Of a stretch of DNA of 64,000 nucleotides, positions 8,076 to 17,116 are shown in pieces. Position numbers and translations under genes: made by a program. Source of the DNA: Rhizobium grahamii CCGE 502 (GTDB taxonomy: Bacteria; Pseudomonadota; Alphaproteobacteria; Rhizobiales; Rhizobiaceae); the NCBI RefSeq assembly GCF_000298315.2, contig NZ_AEYE02000014.1:424434-488433 (forward strand), in the 5' to 3' direction. Each line of letters opens with the position of its first letter. The first letter of the stretch is position 1. A model generated the notes under the pieces. The model had not been told where the DNA came from. It saw nothing but the letters and a program-made list of their open reading frames with translations, and did no database searches.

Positions 8076-10914
8076 AGTAACCCGCCTCTCGCTCGTTCTT
8101 GCCCAGCCACAATTCCAATTTCTCTTGGAGCAACTCGGGGCTGATCGGCTTCGATAGGTAATCATCCATGCCTGCATCGATGCAACGCTCGCGGTCGGCG
8201 TCCAGCGCATGCGCCGTCACCCCGATGATCGGCACGCGATGGCTCTTGCCGCCCTCTCGTTCGCGTATCGCGCGCGTCGCATCATGGCCGTTCATCACGG
8301 GCATCGAAACGTCCATCATGATGATCCGCGGCGAAAGGCGGCCCCAGGCCTCCACGGCCTCTTGGCCGTTATTGACGACGAGAAAGCTGAGGCCGGTTTC
8401 CTGCAATATCTGCGTGAAGACAATCTGGTTCACTTCATTGTCTTCCGCGACCAGCACGTCGATAAACTCCGCCAGCGTTCTTTCTTCCGCCACAGGGCGC
8501 ATCGGCGTAGCGATCTCCTGCCCGGCAGCCAAAATAGCCGCCGCCGGGATCTTCTTCGTCCGGCTCGCACGCACGACGTCGACGAGGGTGTTCCGCATCA
8601 CATTGGCCCGCGCTGGCTTCATCAGATAAGCCTGGCCGTTAAGGGCCGCGAACTCTTTCTCGGTGCCGGAAATGTCCATCGAGGTGAGAAAGATGATCGG
8701 CAGACGTTCGAAGCGGCGATCGGTCCGTAGCTTTCGTGCGATCTCAGCGCCGTTCATACCGGGGATCTGGTAATCAAGCACGACCGCATCGATCTCGATG
8801 CCAAGCTCATCCGCCATATCGAGAACGGCAAATGCTCCTGGACCATCTTCGGCAGCGGCGCCATCGAAACCCCAGAGAGCCAATTGCTCGGTCAATATCT
8901 GGCGATTGACCGTGTTGTCGTCCACGAGGAGGACGCGTGCTCCCCTGACATTCACAGGCAGGGGTTTGGGAGCCAGTCGCGCCGCAGCGACGACGAAAGG
9001 CAGGTTCACGGTAAAGACCGACCCCTCCCCTGGCTGACTGTCGACCTCGAGATAGCCGCCGAACAGGTCGACCAGCCCTGCGGTGATCGCAAGTCCGAGT
9101 CCGGTTCCTTCGTGGCGTCGTGTCGAGGATGAATCGATCTGCGAGAACTTGTCGAAAATGGACTCCAGCTTATCGCGCGGAATGCCGATGCCGGTATCCT
9201 CGATCCGAACACACGCCATGATTTCGTCTTCAGCGCCCAGTACGAAGCCTACGTCCACCAGAACGTGGCCGCGCTCGGTGAATTTCACTGCGTTGCCGAC
9301 GAGATTGGTGATGATCTGGCGGAACCGGCCCGCATCGCCAATCACTGCGGAAGGCAAGTCGGGGGCCGCGCGAACCAACAGCTCGATGTTCTTTTCCGCT
9401 GCCGGCGACGATAGGAGGGTCGCGACGTCCTCGATCGCCTCGACCAGATCGAACGTCGTGCGCCGGAGGGTCATCTGCCCCGCATCGATCTTCGAGAAGT
9501 CGAGAATATCATTGATGATCGTCACCAGCGCATTGCCCGATTTGACGATGATGTCGACAAAGGTTTTCTGACGGGTATCGAGATCGGTCTTCGCCAGCAA
9601 TTCAGCCATGCCGAGAACGCCGTTCATCGGCGTGCGGATCTCATGGCTCATGTTGGCGAGGAACTCCGACTTGACGCGATCGGCAGCCTCAGCACGAGAC
9701 AGCAGACGCTCGAGCTCGGCCTCGCGCTGCTTCGCTTCGGTGACGTCGGTGAACAGTGCGATCCAATGCTGCCGCTCGCTGATAGTAGCGTCCAGATTGA
9801 CCCACCGCTCTCCGGCGACATGGAACGGCGTAGAGATCGGCTTCTTGGCGGCGATGTTGTCGCGCCAACCGGTAAGGATCTCGTCCTCCTGACCGTGGAA
9901 ATCTCCTCGCTGGGCGCAGAACTGGAAGAGATCGATCCATCCCCGGCCAACGGCAAGGTATTCCGGCGGAATGGCAAGGATGTCACTGAGCGGGTTGCTG
10001 GCAAGCAGGATATTGCCGTCCTGAACAATCAGCAACCCCTGCGACATCGCCCTCGTCGCATCATCCATCAAGTCCCCGAGACGCGCGAGAGCCGCCCGCG
10101 TCTCATGGATTTCCTTCTCGCGCTGACGGACAGCAGTGACATCGGCATAGGACAGCAGCACGCGTCCGTTGGAAAGTCGGCGCCCCTCGAAGAGAACCCG
10201 CTTGCCATTGACCCAGCCGAGCTCCACCGGCTGCTCTTGTTCCGCAGCGACAAAATGTGCCTCGCGTCGGGCAAAAATCTGCTCCGGCGTCAGCCTGTCA
10301 CCGTACCGTCCGAGCTGGTGGTTGCGACGGATGACGTCGATGAAGGCCCAGCCGTCGAAGCGGTCGTCGCGCGGCAGATCCCAGACCTCGTAGAACTCGT
10401 CGTTGGCGTAGAGAACATCGCGCGCGTCGTCGAGGATCATGACGCCGACAGGAAGAGCGCGGAGAATGCTTTGCAGGTCCTCGGCCAGAGCCTGGCTGCG
10501 TGCTACCTCGGATGCCAATGGTGTCGGAATGGCGATCGACCGGTCGCCATTGTTGCGTGGAACCTTCCTTTCGAAGATGCCTAGGACATAAACGCGGCCT
10601 TCAGACGGCGAGAAGCTCTCGATCCGCGCACGCCGGTGCTCGACGCCACCGGCGTCGAAACAAACAGCGCTTTCCTCGCTTGCGAAGACGAGAGCTCGCC
10701 TCTCCTTGTCCTCGCGAGCCTCCTCCTCCGGTGTATCGATAAGTTCGCGGCTGCGGCGACCGATGAAATCGGAGATCGCCTTTCCGAAGAAGGACGCATA
10801 GGCCTCGTTGACCGCCACATAGCGCAGCTCGCTGTTCTTGACGTAGGCCGGGCAATCCAGATCCGCGATCCGGCGGCAGGCCAGTTCGAGAAGGTCCCCG
10901 TTCGACGTCAACAC
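8065..10914 (-). CDS. Hybrid sensor histidine kinase with PAS domains and two receiver domains
   Basis: A 949-residue hybrid kinase without obvious membrane segments, so probably cytoplasmic. Order: three PAS-like domains (about 14-115, 150-265 and 280-395), a HisKA domain with phospho-acceptor His424 in NMSHEIRTPMNG, and a HATPase domain with an N box (NLVGNAVKF) and G boxes (DTGIGI, GTGLGLAI). A first receiver follows (VLLVDDN with the Asp in VVLDYQIPGMNG), then a second (VLVAEDN with the Asp in IIMMDVSMPVMNG). No Hpt domain is fused, so a separate phosphotransfer protein is probably needed. The signal sensed is not predictable. Confidence 0.92.
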   Translation of the reverse strand: MLTSNGDLLELACRRIADLDCPAYVKNSELRYVAVNEAYASFFGKAISDFIGRRSRELIDTPEEEAREDKERRALVFASEESAVCFDAGGVEHRRARIESFSPSEGRVYVLGIFERKVPRNNGDRSIAIPTPLASEVARSQALAEDLQSILRALPVGVMILDDARDVLYANDEFYEVWDLPRDDRFDGWAFIDVIRRNHQLGRYGDRLTPEQIFARREAHFVAAEQEQPVELGWVNGKRVLFEGRRLSNGRVLLSYADVTAVRQREKEIHETRAALARLGDLMDDATRAMSQGLLIVQDGNILLASNPLSDILAIPPEYLAVGRGWIDLFQFCAQRGDFHGQEDEILTGWRDNIAAKKPISTPFHVAGERWVNLDATISERQHWIALFTDVTEAKQREAELERLLSRAEAADRVKSEFLANMSHEIRTPMNGVLGMAELLAKTDLDTRQKTFVDIIVKSGNALVTIINDILDFSKIDAGQMTLRRTTFDLVEAIEDVATLLSSPAAEKNIELLVRAAPDLPSAVIGDAGRFRQIITNLVGNAVKFTERGHVLVDVGFVLGAEDEIMACVRIEDTGIGIPRDKLESIFDKFSQIDSSSTRRHEGTGLGLAITAGLVDLFGGYLEVDSQPGEGSVFTVNLPFVVAAARLAPKPLPVNVRGARVLLVDDNTVNRQILTEQLALWGFDGAAAEDGPGAFAVLDMADELGIEIDAVVLDYQIPGMNGAEIARKLRTDRRFERLPIIFLTSMDISGTEKEFAALNGQAYLMKPARANVMRNTLVDVVRASRTKKIPAAAILAAGQEIATPMRPVAEERTLAEFIDVLVAEDNEVNQIVFTQILQETGLSFLVVNNGQEAVEAWGRLSPRIIMMDVSMPVMNGHDATRAIREREGGKSHRVPIIGVTAHALDADRERCIDAGMDDYLSKPISPELLQEKLELWLGKNEREAGYSRT

Positions 10915-11067
10915 TGTTCCCCGGTCAAGAGTGGCTTATTCATCGAACGACAATAGATGCACCCTCTTTAACAACGCATTAACCATGATTCCCCGGCGGC
11001 GGAGAATAGGTCGCAAGCTTTCCAAACCCGGTCGTCCGCCGATGCGGACGGGGCAAGCAAACATCTC

Positions 11068-11093
11068 GGAACTGTGGTATAGTTTCACTCGTT
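11068..11093 (+). promoter_or_regulatory. EcfG-type general stress response promoter
   Basis: GGAAC at 11068-11072 and CGTT at 11090-11093, separated by exactly 17 bases. This matches the alphaproteobacterial sigma-EcfG consensus GGAAC-N16/17-CGTT. It lies about 90 bases upstream of the tyrosine-rich protein gene and in the right orientation for it. Confidence 0.75.
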
Positions 11094-11184
11094 TCTACGA
11101 GGAACTCGTTCAGTTGGCCCGTATACCCGAACGGTTTCGCCTGACGGCTTCGAGAATAGGCTTCGTCTACGAAAGGAGACGATC

Positions 11185-11598
11185 ATGTCCGTACTTCATA
11201 AAAGCATGGCGGCGGGCTTCATGGCATTGACCCTGGCGAGTGCGCCCGTCATCCCGGCAGCGCCTGCAAACGCCAACAGTGACTTCTGGGGCGGCGTCGC
11301 CGCCGGAGCCGTTGGCGGCATCCTGCTGTCTCAGGTCGCCAGGCCCTATCCGTATTACGGCTACGGCTACCCCGGCCCCTACTACGGCGGCGGCTACTAC
11401 AGACCGTATTATCGGCCTAACTACGCGTACGGGGCATATTATGGTGGGTACCGGCCTTACTACCGCCCGTACTACAGGCCTTACTACAGAAGCTATTACC
11501 GGCCCTACTACTCGAACTCCTACTACGCGCCGCGCTGCCATATCGAATGGCGTCGCAGCGGTTGGGGCGAAGCTTACAGAACGAGGGTCTGCTACTGA
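11185..11598 (+). CDS. Exported Tyr/Pro-rich repeat protein
   Basis: A 137-residue protein of unknown function. Residues 1-31 form a signal peptide ending around APANA. A glycine-rich hydrophobic stretch follows (WGGVAAGAVGGILLSQ), then from about residue 53 to 113 a low-complexity region built on a repeated RPYY unit, with about 35 tyrosines. The C-terminal 20 residues (RCHIEWRRSGWG... CY) are non-repetitive and hold two cysteines that could form a disulfide. Start supported by GGAGACG upstream. The EcfG promoter suggests induction by general stress. Likely an envelope or surface protein; function not assigned. Confidence 0.8.
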   Translation: MSVLHKSMAAGFMALTLASAPVIPAAPANANSDFWGGVAAGAVGGILLSQVARPYPYYGYGYPGPYYGGGYYRPYYRPNYAYGAYYGGYRPYYRPYYRPYYRSYYRPYYSNSYYAPRCHIEWRRSGWGEAYRTRVCY

Positions 11599-11611
11599 TA
11601 TCCGCATCGGT

Positions 11612-11629
11612 GGGGGCGTCACCGCCCCC
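11612..11629 (+). terminator. Terminator-like hairpin after the Tyr-rich gene
   Basis: A 7-bp all-GC stem GGGGGCG / CGCCCCC with a TCAC loop, 14 bases after the stop codon, followed by TTCT. The T-tract is short, so efficiency is uncertain. It suggests that the helicase message starts downstream of it. Confidence 0.5.
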
Positions 11630-11928
11630 TTCTGCCAATGATCGATGAGCGGGTGCCCTTGACTTTTCCCCTGAACTAGACCAAATGCAGGCCAGCTTTC
11701 ACCTTCCGGCCGCCGCGTGAGCGTGCCCCTGCCAGTAAATAGGATGCAGGAAGAAGGGCAAAAGCGCATTTCGAATAGACCGCACCCCAAGACGCGGCAG
11801 AAGCGCTGGAAAGCTTTTTCCAACAAGACAAGTTCCCACTTCACGCGGGGTTCTTGACGCCAGAATGACACCGGGCCGCGCTCTGCGACCCGGCCGATTT
11901 TTTTGGCGCGCCCTAAAAAGGTTATGAC
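11630..11928 (+). promoter_or_regulatory. Leader region of the RNA helicase with a terminator-like hairpin (11871-11904)
   Basis: About 300 bases without a credible gene. At 11871-11893 a hairpin forms (CCGGG-C-CGC, five-base loop, GCG-A-CCCGG; one internal mismatch), followed four bases later by seven Ts at 11898-11904. This looks like an intrinsic terminator yet ends only 24 bases before the helicase start, so it would act as an attenuator in the leader. TTGACT at 11659 could be a -35 box but no convincing -10 follows. Confidence 0.5.
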
Positions 11929-13599
11929 TTGACCAATTTTGAATCGCTTGGGATCTCCAAGCCGATCGTCGCCACACTTTTCCAGCTCGGCATCGAAACG
12001 CCGACCCCCATTCAGGAAAAGGCGATTCCGCTTCTTCTCGAAGGCCGCGACCTTATCGGCCTCGCCCAGACCGGCACCGGCAAGACGGCCGCCTTCGGCC
12101 TGCCGATCATCGAAAAGATCATCCCTGAAGAGCGGCGTCCGGACAACCGTACAACCCGTACGCTGATCCTCGCCCCGACCCGCGAACTGGTGAACCAGAT
12201 CGCTCAGAACCTCAAGAACTTCCTGCGCAAGTCGCACCTGCGCATCAACGTCGTCGTCGGCGGTGTCTCGATCAACAAGCAGCAGTTGCAGCTTGAAAAG
12301 GGCACCGACATTCTCGTTGCCACGCCCGGCCGCCTGCTTGACCTCGTCGCCCGCCGCGCCATCGGCCTCACCGCCGTACGCTACCTCGTTCTCGACGAGG
12401 CCGACCAGATGCTCGACCTCGGCTTCGTGCACGACCTGCGCAAGATCGCCAAGATGGTGCCGAAAAAGCGCCAGACGATGCTGTTTTCGGCAACCATGCC
12501 GAAGTCGATCGCCGACCTCGCCGGCGAATACCTGACGGACCCGGTCACCGTCGAAGTGACACCTCCGGGCAAGGCTGCCGACAAGGTCGAGCAGTACGTC
12601 CACTTCGTCAACGGCAAGAACGACAAGACGGATCTCCTGAAGAAGTCGCTGACCGAGAACCCTGACGGACGCGCCATCGTCTTCCTGCGCACCAAGCACG
12701 GCGCGGAGAAGCTGATGAAGCACCTCGACCACGTCGGCTATTCAGTCACCTCGATCCACGGAAACAAGAGCCAGGGCCAGCGCGAGCGCGCCCTCAAGGC
12801 CTTCCGCGACGGCGACGTCAAGACGCTGATTGCGACCGACGTCGCGGCCCGCGGCATCGACATTCCGGCCGTCAGCCACGTCTACAACTACGACCTGCCG
12901 GAAGTTCCGGACGCCTATGTCCACCGCATCGGCCGTACCGCCCGCGCTGGTCGCGATGGTATCGCAATCGCCTTCTGTGCACCCGACGAAACCCGCCTGC
13001 TGCGTGACATCGAGCGACTGATGAACATCAGCATCGCGGTCGCCAGCGGTGAGGCCCCGGCCAACATGAACGCGGCTCCCCGCCGCGGCAACGGCAACGG
13101 TGGCAACCGCGGCCAGGGTCGTGGTGGTGAAAACCGTGGCGGTGAGCGTCGTGGCGGCGAAGGCCATCGTGCAGGTGGCCGCCCGGAGCGTCGTCCGCGC
13201 CCTGAGGCTGGCGACGAAGTCCGCGCCAACAACGAGGAGCGGCGCGAGCGTCGTCCCCGTCCGGAGCGCCAGACCCAGCGCAACGAAGATTTCCGCGGCC
13301 AGCGCCGTGGCGAGGCTACGCCGATGACGTCGGGCCCCGATAATGATCTGGCGGCAACGTCGGACTTCCGTCCGGCCCGCAAGCCGCAGCGCCCGCAGCA
13401 TGGCAACCATGCCAACGGCGAGAACCGCCATCATCCCGGCGGCGGCGCCCGCAATGCGCACGGCCGCCCGGCCCGCAAGCACGGCGAAGATCGTGGCGCG
13501 CAGGCTCACGGCGGCGGCGAACGTCGCGAAGGCAACGGCGGAAACCGTCGCGGCGGTCCGTCGCGCGGTGGCAACGGTCAGCGCCGTGAACGCGCCTAA
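11929..13599 (+). CDS. DEAD-box RNA helicase, RhlE-like
   Basis: A 556-residue ATP-dependent RNA helicase for remodelling rRNA precursors or structured mRNA. The Q motif (FQLGIETPTPIQ), motif I AQTGTGKT, Ia PTRELVNQ, II DEAD, III SAT, V ATDVAARGID and VI HRIGRTARAGR are all intact. From about residue 385 on, the protein is a low-complexity basic tail rich in RGG, GNGG and ERRPRPE, typical of RhlE proteins and probably RNA-binding. The start is a TTG with AAAGG upstream. An ATG four bases earlier is out of frame and opens only a two-codon frame. A strong terminator follows. Confidence 0.93.
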   Translation: MTNFESLGISKPIVATLFQLGIETPTPIQEKAIPLLLEGRDLIGLAQTGTGKTAAFGLPIIEKIIPEERRPDNRTTRTLILAPTRELVNQIAQNLKNFLRKSHLRINVVVGGVSINKQQLQLEKGTDILVATPGRLLDLVARRAIGLTAVRYLVLDEADQMLDLGFVHDLRKIAKMVPKKRQTMLFSATMPKSIADLAGEYLTDPVTVEVTPPGKAADKVEQYVHFVNGKNDKTDLLKKSLTENPDGRAIVFLRTKHGAEKLMKHLDHVGYSVTSIHGNKSQGQRERALKAFRDGDVKTLIATDVAARGIDIPAVSHVYNYDLPEVPDAYVHRIGRTARAGRDGIAIAFCAPDETRLLRDIERLMNISIAVASGEAPANMNAAPRRGNGNGGNRGQGRGGENRGGERRGGEGHRAGGRPERRPRPEAGDEVRANNEERRERRPRPERQTQRNEDFRGQRRGEATPMTSGPDNDLAATSDFRPARKPQRPQHGNHANGENRHHPGGGARNAHGRPARKHGEDRGAQAHGGGERREGNGGNRRGGPSRGGNGQRRERA

Positions 13600-13610
13600 T
13601 TAAGGAAAAG

Positions 13611-13636
13611 AAAGGGCGGGAGAAATCCCGCCCTTT
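13611..13636 (+). terminator. Intrinsic terminator after the RNA helicase
   Basis: Perfect 11-bp stem AAAGGGCGGGA / TCCCGCCCTTT with a GAAA tetraloop, 11 bases after the stop codon. The A-tract on one side and T-tract on the other make it usable in both directions. Confidence 0.85.
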
Positions 13637-13801
13637 GCAATACGCGTCTCACGACGCCAAATGATCCCGCGGCCCTACAATCTCGCCTTGTGGCAATTGG
13701 TCCTTCGCACTAGAATGTTGGTGCTGCTGTAGGGCGCATCGGCTTCAAGCCGGAGGGGCATTGCCCGCCTACGTACGACAAGTCAAACGTAGCCCGCGCC
13801 C

Positions 13802-14443
13802 ATGCCAAATATCGAAAACCTCAGAAAGCAAGCCAAGACATACCTGCGATGGCATCGCGAACGGTACTATCCGGTTGCGGCGCAGATCAGGTGGATCCTG
13901 CCCAGATATCGAGATCAAAGCGATCGAGAAATATTGGACGCCGACTTCAAGCTCAGCGATGCTCAGGAGCTTGTTGCCCGAAAGCATGGTTTTGCGGATT
14001 GGCCGGCGCTGGTCAAAGGGATCGAAACCATGACGAAATCGACAGCATCAGACAGTAGGCATCCGCTCGTCCTCTCCGCGGAACCGCAGCTCTTCGTTTC
14101 CGATATCAACGTTTCATGCCTGTTCTATGTTCGGAAACTGGGGTTTGAAGTGGCGTTCCAGAACGGAGAGCCGCCATTTTATGCCCAGGTGTTTCGCGAT
14201 GGTGCACGCCTGAACCTGCGAAAGGTCGGGCCGCCTGTCTTCGACGCTGGCTTCAGAGCGCGAGAAGTCGACGCCCTCTCCGCAACGTTAACCGTCGACG
14301 ATCCGAAGCAGTTGTTCCTGGAGTATCAGGCCTCTGGCGCGGCGTTCCATCAGCTTCTGCGGATTGAGCCATGGGGCGCACGCACCTTCATCGTGCAGGA
14401 CCCCGATGGAAACCTGATCGCTTTTTCAGGCGAGGCTACCTAG
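13802..14443 (+). CDS. VOC (glyoxalase/bleomycin-resistance) family protein
   Basis: A 213-residue two-part protein. Residues 1-75 form a helical N-terminal module ending in AQELVARKHGFADWPALVKGIE, a segment often found in front of ankyrin or VOC domains. Residues 85-210 form one VOC domain starting PQLFVSDINVSCLFYVRKLGFEV and ending FIVQDPDGNLIAF, with the metal-ligand Glu region largely replaced. Substrate not predictable; a resistance-type binding protein is as likely as an enzyme. Its stop codon overlaps the stop of the convergent transporter gene on a CTAG palindrome. Confidence 0.8.
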   Translation: MPNIENLRKQAKTYLRWHRERYYPVAAQIRWILPRYRDQSDREILDADFKLSDAQELVARKHGFADWPALVKGIETMTKSTASDSRHPLVLSAEPQLFVSDINVSCLFYVRKLGFEVAFQNGEPPFYAQVFRDGARLNLRKVGPPVFDAGFRAREVDALSATLTVDDPKQLFLEYQASGAAFHQLLRIEPWGARTFIVQDPDGNLIAFSGEAT

Positions 14444-15351
14444 GCCCGCTGCAGCTCGGTCGTATCGTGTGGAGGGACCTTCGCTGGCCGGTTCGTCAGA
14501 TAGACGCCGGTCACGACAACGATTGTGCCGAGGATCAGTGGCAGTGTCAGCGGCTCGCCGAAGGCGATGAAAGCTTCGAGCGCCACTGTCGGCGGCATCA
14601 GATAGATGAGCGAGGCCGCCCGCGACACCTGACCGCGGCGGATGAGATAGAGCAGCAGCCCAACGCCGCCCATCGACAGCCCGAAGACCGACCAGATGAG
14701 CGCCGCGATGGCCTGTGCCGATCCGTCGAAATGCATGCGCTCGAAGGTAAGCATCAGCGGCAACGTGACGATCAACGCACCGACATATTGCAGCGTGGCG
14801 ATCGGCAGAAGGTTGCCGGTCTGCAAATGCTTCTTCTGATAAAGCGTTCCGTAGGTGACGGAGCCCATGGCGATGAGATTGATTGCCAGCGGTACGGCGG
14901 CATGGGCGAGATCGGCCGTCGCCGGATCGAGGAGCTTCGGCGATATCGCAATAGCGATGCCAAGGAAGCCAAGCACTAGGCCCGCCTTCTGGATGCCGTG
15001 CAGTCGTTCGCCAACAAGCAACGGCGCTGCCATCGCCGTCAGAAGCGGCTGCAGCGCGGCGATGATGCCCGAGATACCGGCCGGCACGCCGTTTGCAATC
15101 GCCCACCAGAGGCCTGCCAGATAGAAGCCGTGCAGGAAAAGGCCGGAGTAGACCGCTCTAAAGGCGAGCGCCCTGCCCGGCCATACGGCGCGCATGACAA
15201 TACAAAGCCCGAGGAATGCCAGCCCCGACAGGGCATAGCGCACAGCAAGAAAGGTGAAGGGCTCCGAATGAATGGCGGCATATTTTGCCACGACCCAGCC
15301 GGTGGACCAAAGCAGGACAAAGATGGCGGGAGCGAAGCGATCGAGCGACAT
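14440..15351 (-). CDS. EamA-family (DMT) transporter
   Basis: A 303-residue inner-membrane protein with about ten hydrophobic segments arranged as two EamA repeats. The first begins FVLLWSTGWVVAKYA and the second around LAINLIAMGSVTYGTLY. It ends in a short polar tail. Members of this drug/metabolite transporter group export amino acids, sugars or unknown metabolites; nothing here predicts the substrate. It is read toward the VOC gene and away from the ATP-grasp operon. Confidence 0.88.
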   Translation of the reverse strand: MSLDRFAPAIFVLLWSTGWVVAKYAAIHSEPFTFLAVRYALSGLAFLGLCIVMRAVWPGRALAFRAVYSGLFLHGFYLAGLWWAIANGVPAGISGIIAALQPLLTAMAAPLLVGERLHGIQKAGLVLGFLGIAIAISPKLLDPATADLAHAAVPLAINLIAMGSVTYGTLYQKKHLQTGNLLPIATLQYVGALIVTLPLMLTFERMHFDGSAQAIAALIWSVFGLSMGGVGLLLYLIRRGQVSRAASLIYLMPPTVALEAFIAFGEPLTLPLILGTIVVVTGVYLTNRPAKVPPHDTTELQRA

Positions 15352-15706
15352 GGGTTATCCTGGGGCAATGGATTGGGGCGCTGATAGCCGACCGACAGGT
15401 CCTTCGTCAAAAGCGAACTGTTGATGCTTACCTGAAGTTTCGTTGATCGTCGCGCAGTCGGCCGCTGAGCGGGCGCGGGCCGAAAATGAATCGAACGCCG
15501 ATCGGAAAATAGCCAGGTGCTCACATTTTGAGCGACTACCGGGCATCAATGACGGCGGGACCTAAGTACGATTTCCGTAAATGCCCAGTTTTTCGACTCT
15601 TTTTATCGCCTCCGAGGAGTTTACGAATCTCACCTTCAAACTGTGCATGGTTCTTGCATTGCCATTTGCGTTGTATTCAAATGAACAAAAAAGGGGAGCC
15701 ACACCT
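15352..15706 (+). promoter_or_regulatory. Promoter region of the ATP-grasp operon with a possible sigma-54 site
   Basis: A 355-base gap between divergent genes. At 15648-15662, TGG is followed ten bases later by GC (TGGTTCTTGCATTGC), fitting the invariant GG-N10-GC of sigma-54 -24/-12 promoters, with four of six positions of the TGGCAC half. Transcription would start near 15673, 34 bases before the TTG start. Upstream at 15519-15533 is a 5-bp inverted repeat GCTCA-N5-TGAGC, a possible activator site. No sigma-70 promoter stands out. Confidence 0.4.
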
Positions 15707-17116
15707 TTGGCATTTGATGAAATGATCACCGGGGGCGAAAGCCCGCGAGAGCCATATGAAAAATACTTTGAGTGGTACAGTAACCAAGATCGAGCACATC
15801 TGATCGCCAAGAGCCGGGACGCGGAGAACATCTTCCGAAAGACCGGCATTACCTTCGCTGTCTACGGACACGCAGACTCCTCCGAAAAGCTCATTCCGTT
15901 CGACATCATCCCCCGTATCATTTCCGGTCGCGAATGGCGCAAGCTCGCCCAGGGGATCGAGCAGCGGGTAATCGCTCTCAACGCCTTCCTCGATGACATC
16001 TACCACAAGCAGGAAATCATCCGTGCCGGCCGTATTCCGCGGGGACTGATCGAGAGGAACGATGCTTTCCTGCCCGAAATGATCGGCTTCCGGCCGCCGG
16101 GCGGCGTTTACACCCACATCGTCGGCACCGATATCGTGCGCACCGGCGAGGATGAATTCTATGTGCTGGAAGACAATGCCCGCACCCCGTCCGGTGTCAG
16201 CTATATGCTGGAGAACCGGGAAACGATGATGCAGATGTTTCCGGACCTGTTTCATACCAACAAGGTCCGGCCGGTCGAGGACTATCCCTATCTGCTGCGC
16301 CAGAGCCTGGCATCGCTTGCGCCTCCCGGCTGCAAGGGAAAGCCGCGCGTCGCTGTCCTGACGCCCGGCATCTACAACTCCGCCTATTACGAGCATTCGT
16401 TCCTGGCCGACACGATGGGCGTCGAACTGGTCGAGGGCTCGGATCTGCGCGTCATCGACGGCAAGGTGAAGATGCGCACGACGCGCGGCTACGAGGCGAT
16501 CGACGTGCTCTACCGCCGGGTCGACGACGACTTCCTTGATCCCCTCACCTTCCGGCCGGATTCAGCGCTCGGCATTCCCGGCATCATGGACGTCTATCGT
16601 TCCGGCAACATCACCATCGCCAATGCGCCTGGCACCGGCATATCGGACGACAAGGCGATCTACTCCTACATGCCGGAGATCGTGGAGTTCTATACCGGCC
16701 GCAAGCCGATCCTCGAAAACGTGCCAACCTGGCGCTGTTCCGAGCCGCAGAGCCTCAAATACGTGCTCGAGCACCTCGAGGAACTGGTGGTCAAGGAGGT
16801 ACACGGCTCCGGCGGTTACGGCATGCTGGTCGGCCCGACAGCGACAAAGAAGGAACGCGCCGATTTCGCCGAGAAGCTGAAGGCCAAGCCCACCAACTAT
16901 ATCGCGCAGCCGACGCTTTCACTGTCGACCGTGCCGATCCTCGTCAACAAGGGCATTGCGCCGCGCCACGTGGACTTGCGGCCATATGTTCTCGTCTCCG
17001 ACAAGGTGCAGATCATCCCCGGCGGATTGACGCGCGTGGCCCTGAAAGAGGGTTCGCTGGTAGTCAATTCCAGCCAGGGCGGCGGCACGAAAGACACCTG
17101 GGTATTGGAGGACTGA
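15707..17116 (+). CDS. Circularly permuted ATP-grasp type 2 protein (COG2308)
   Basis: A 469-residue member of the circularly permuted ATP-grasp family (DUF404/DUF407). Diagnostic blocks are FDIIPRIISGREWRKL, GIEQRVIALNAFLDDIYH, EDNARTPSGVSYMLENRE, LYRRVDDDFLDPLTF, and VVKEVHGSGGYGMLVGP, the ATP-binding part. Such proteins occur with alpha-E and transglutaminase-like partners, as here, and are thought to form or ligate peptide-like bonds; the product is unknown. The start is set to TTG 15707: AGGGGAG lies 8 bases before it. A longer in-frame frame from 15581 would span the putative promoter. Coupled to the next gene by TGATG. Confidence 0.9.
   Translation: MAFDEMITGGESPREPYEKYFEWYSNQDRAHLIAKSRDAENIFRKTGITFAVYGHADSSEKLIPFDIIPRIISGREWRKLAQGIEQRVIALNAFLDDIYHKQEIIRAGRIPRGLIERNDAFLPEMIGFRPPGGVYTHIVGTDIVRTGEDEFYVLEDNARTPSGVSYMLENRETMMQMFPDLFHTNKVRPVEDYPYLLRQSLASLAPPGCKGKPRVAVLTPGIYNSAYYEHSFLADTMGVELVEGSDLRVIDGKVKMRTTRGYEAIDVLYRRVDDDFLDPLTFRPDSALGIPGIMDVYRSGNITIANAPGTGISDDKAIYSYMPEIVEFYTGRKPILENVPTWRCSEPQSLKYVLEHLEELVVKEVHGSGGYGMLVGPTATKKERADFAEKLKAKPTNYIAQPTLSLSTVPILVNKGIAPRHVDLRPYVLVSDKVQIIPGGLTRVALKEGSLVVNSSQGGGTKDTWVLED

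Noticed and set aside
11400-11530. Tandem repeats in the Tyr-rich gene as a CRISPR-like array
   Set aside because: The repeats are 9-15 bases, in frame, and encode RPYY units; there are no unique spacers of constant length.
11167-12732. A 521-codon minus-strand frame opposite the Tyr-rich protein and RNA helicase genes
   Set aside because: The plus strand carries complete helicase motifs; the minus frame is a GC shadow with no signature.
12742-13509. A 255-codon minus-strand frame opposite the helicase tail
   Set aside because: It is an alanine/threonine-rich shadow of the RGG-type repeats on the other strand.
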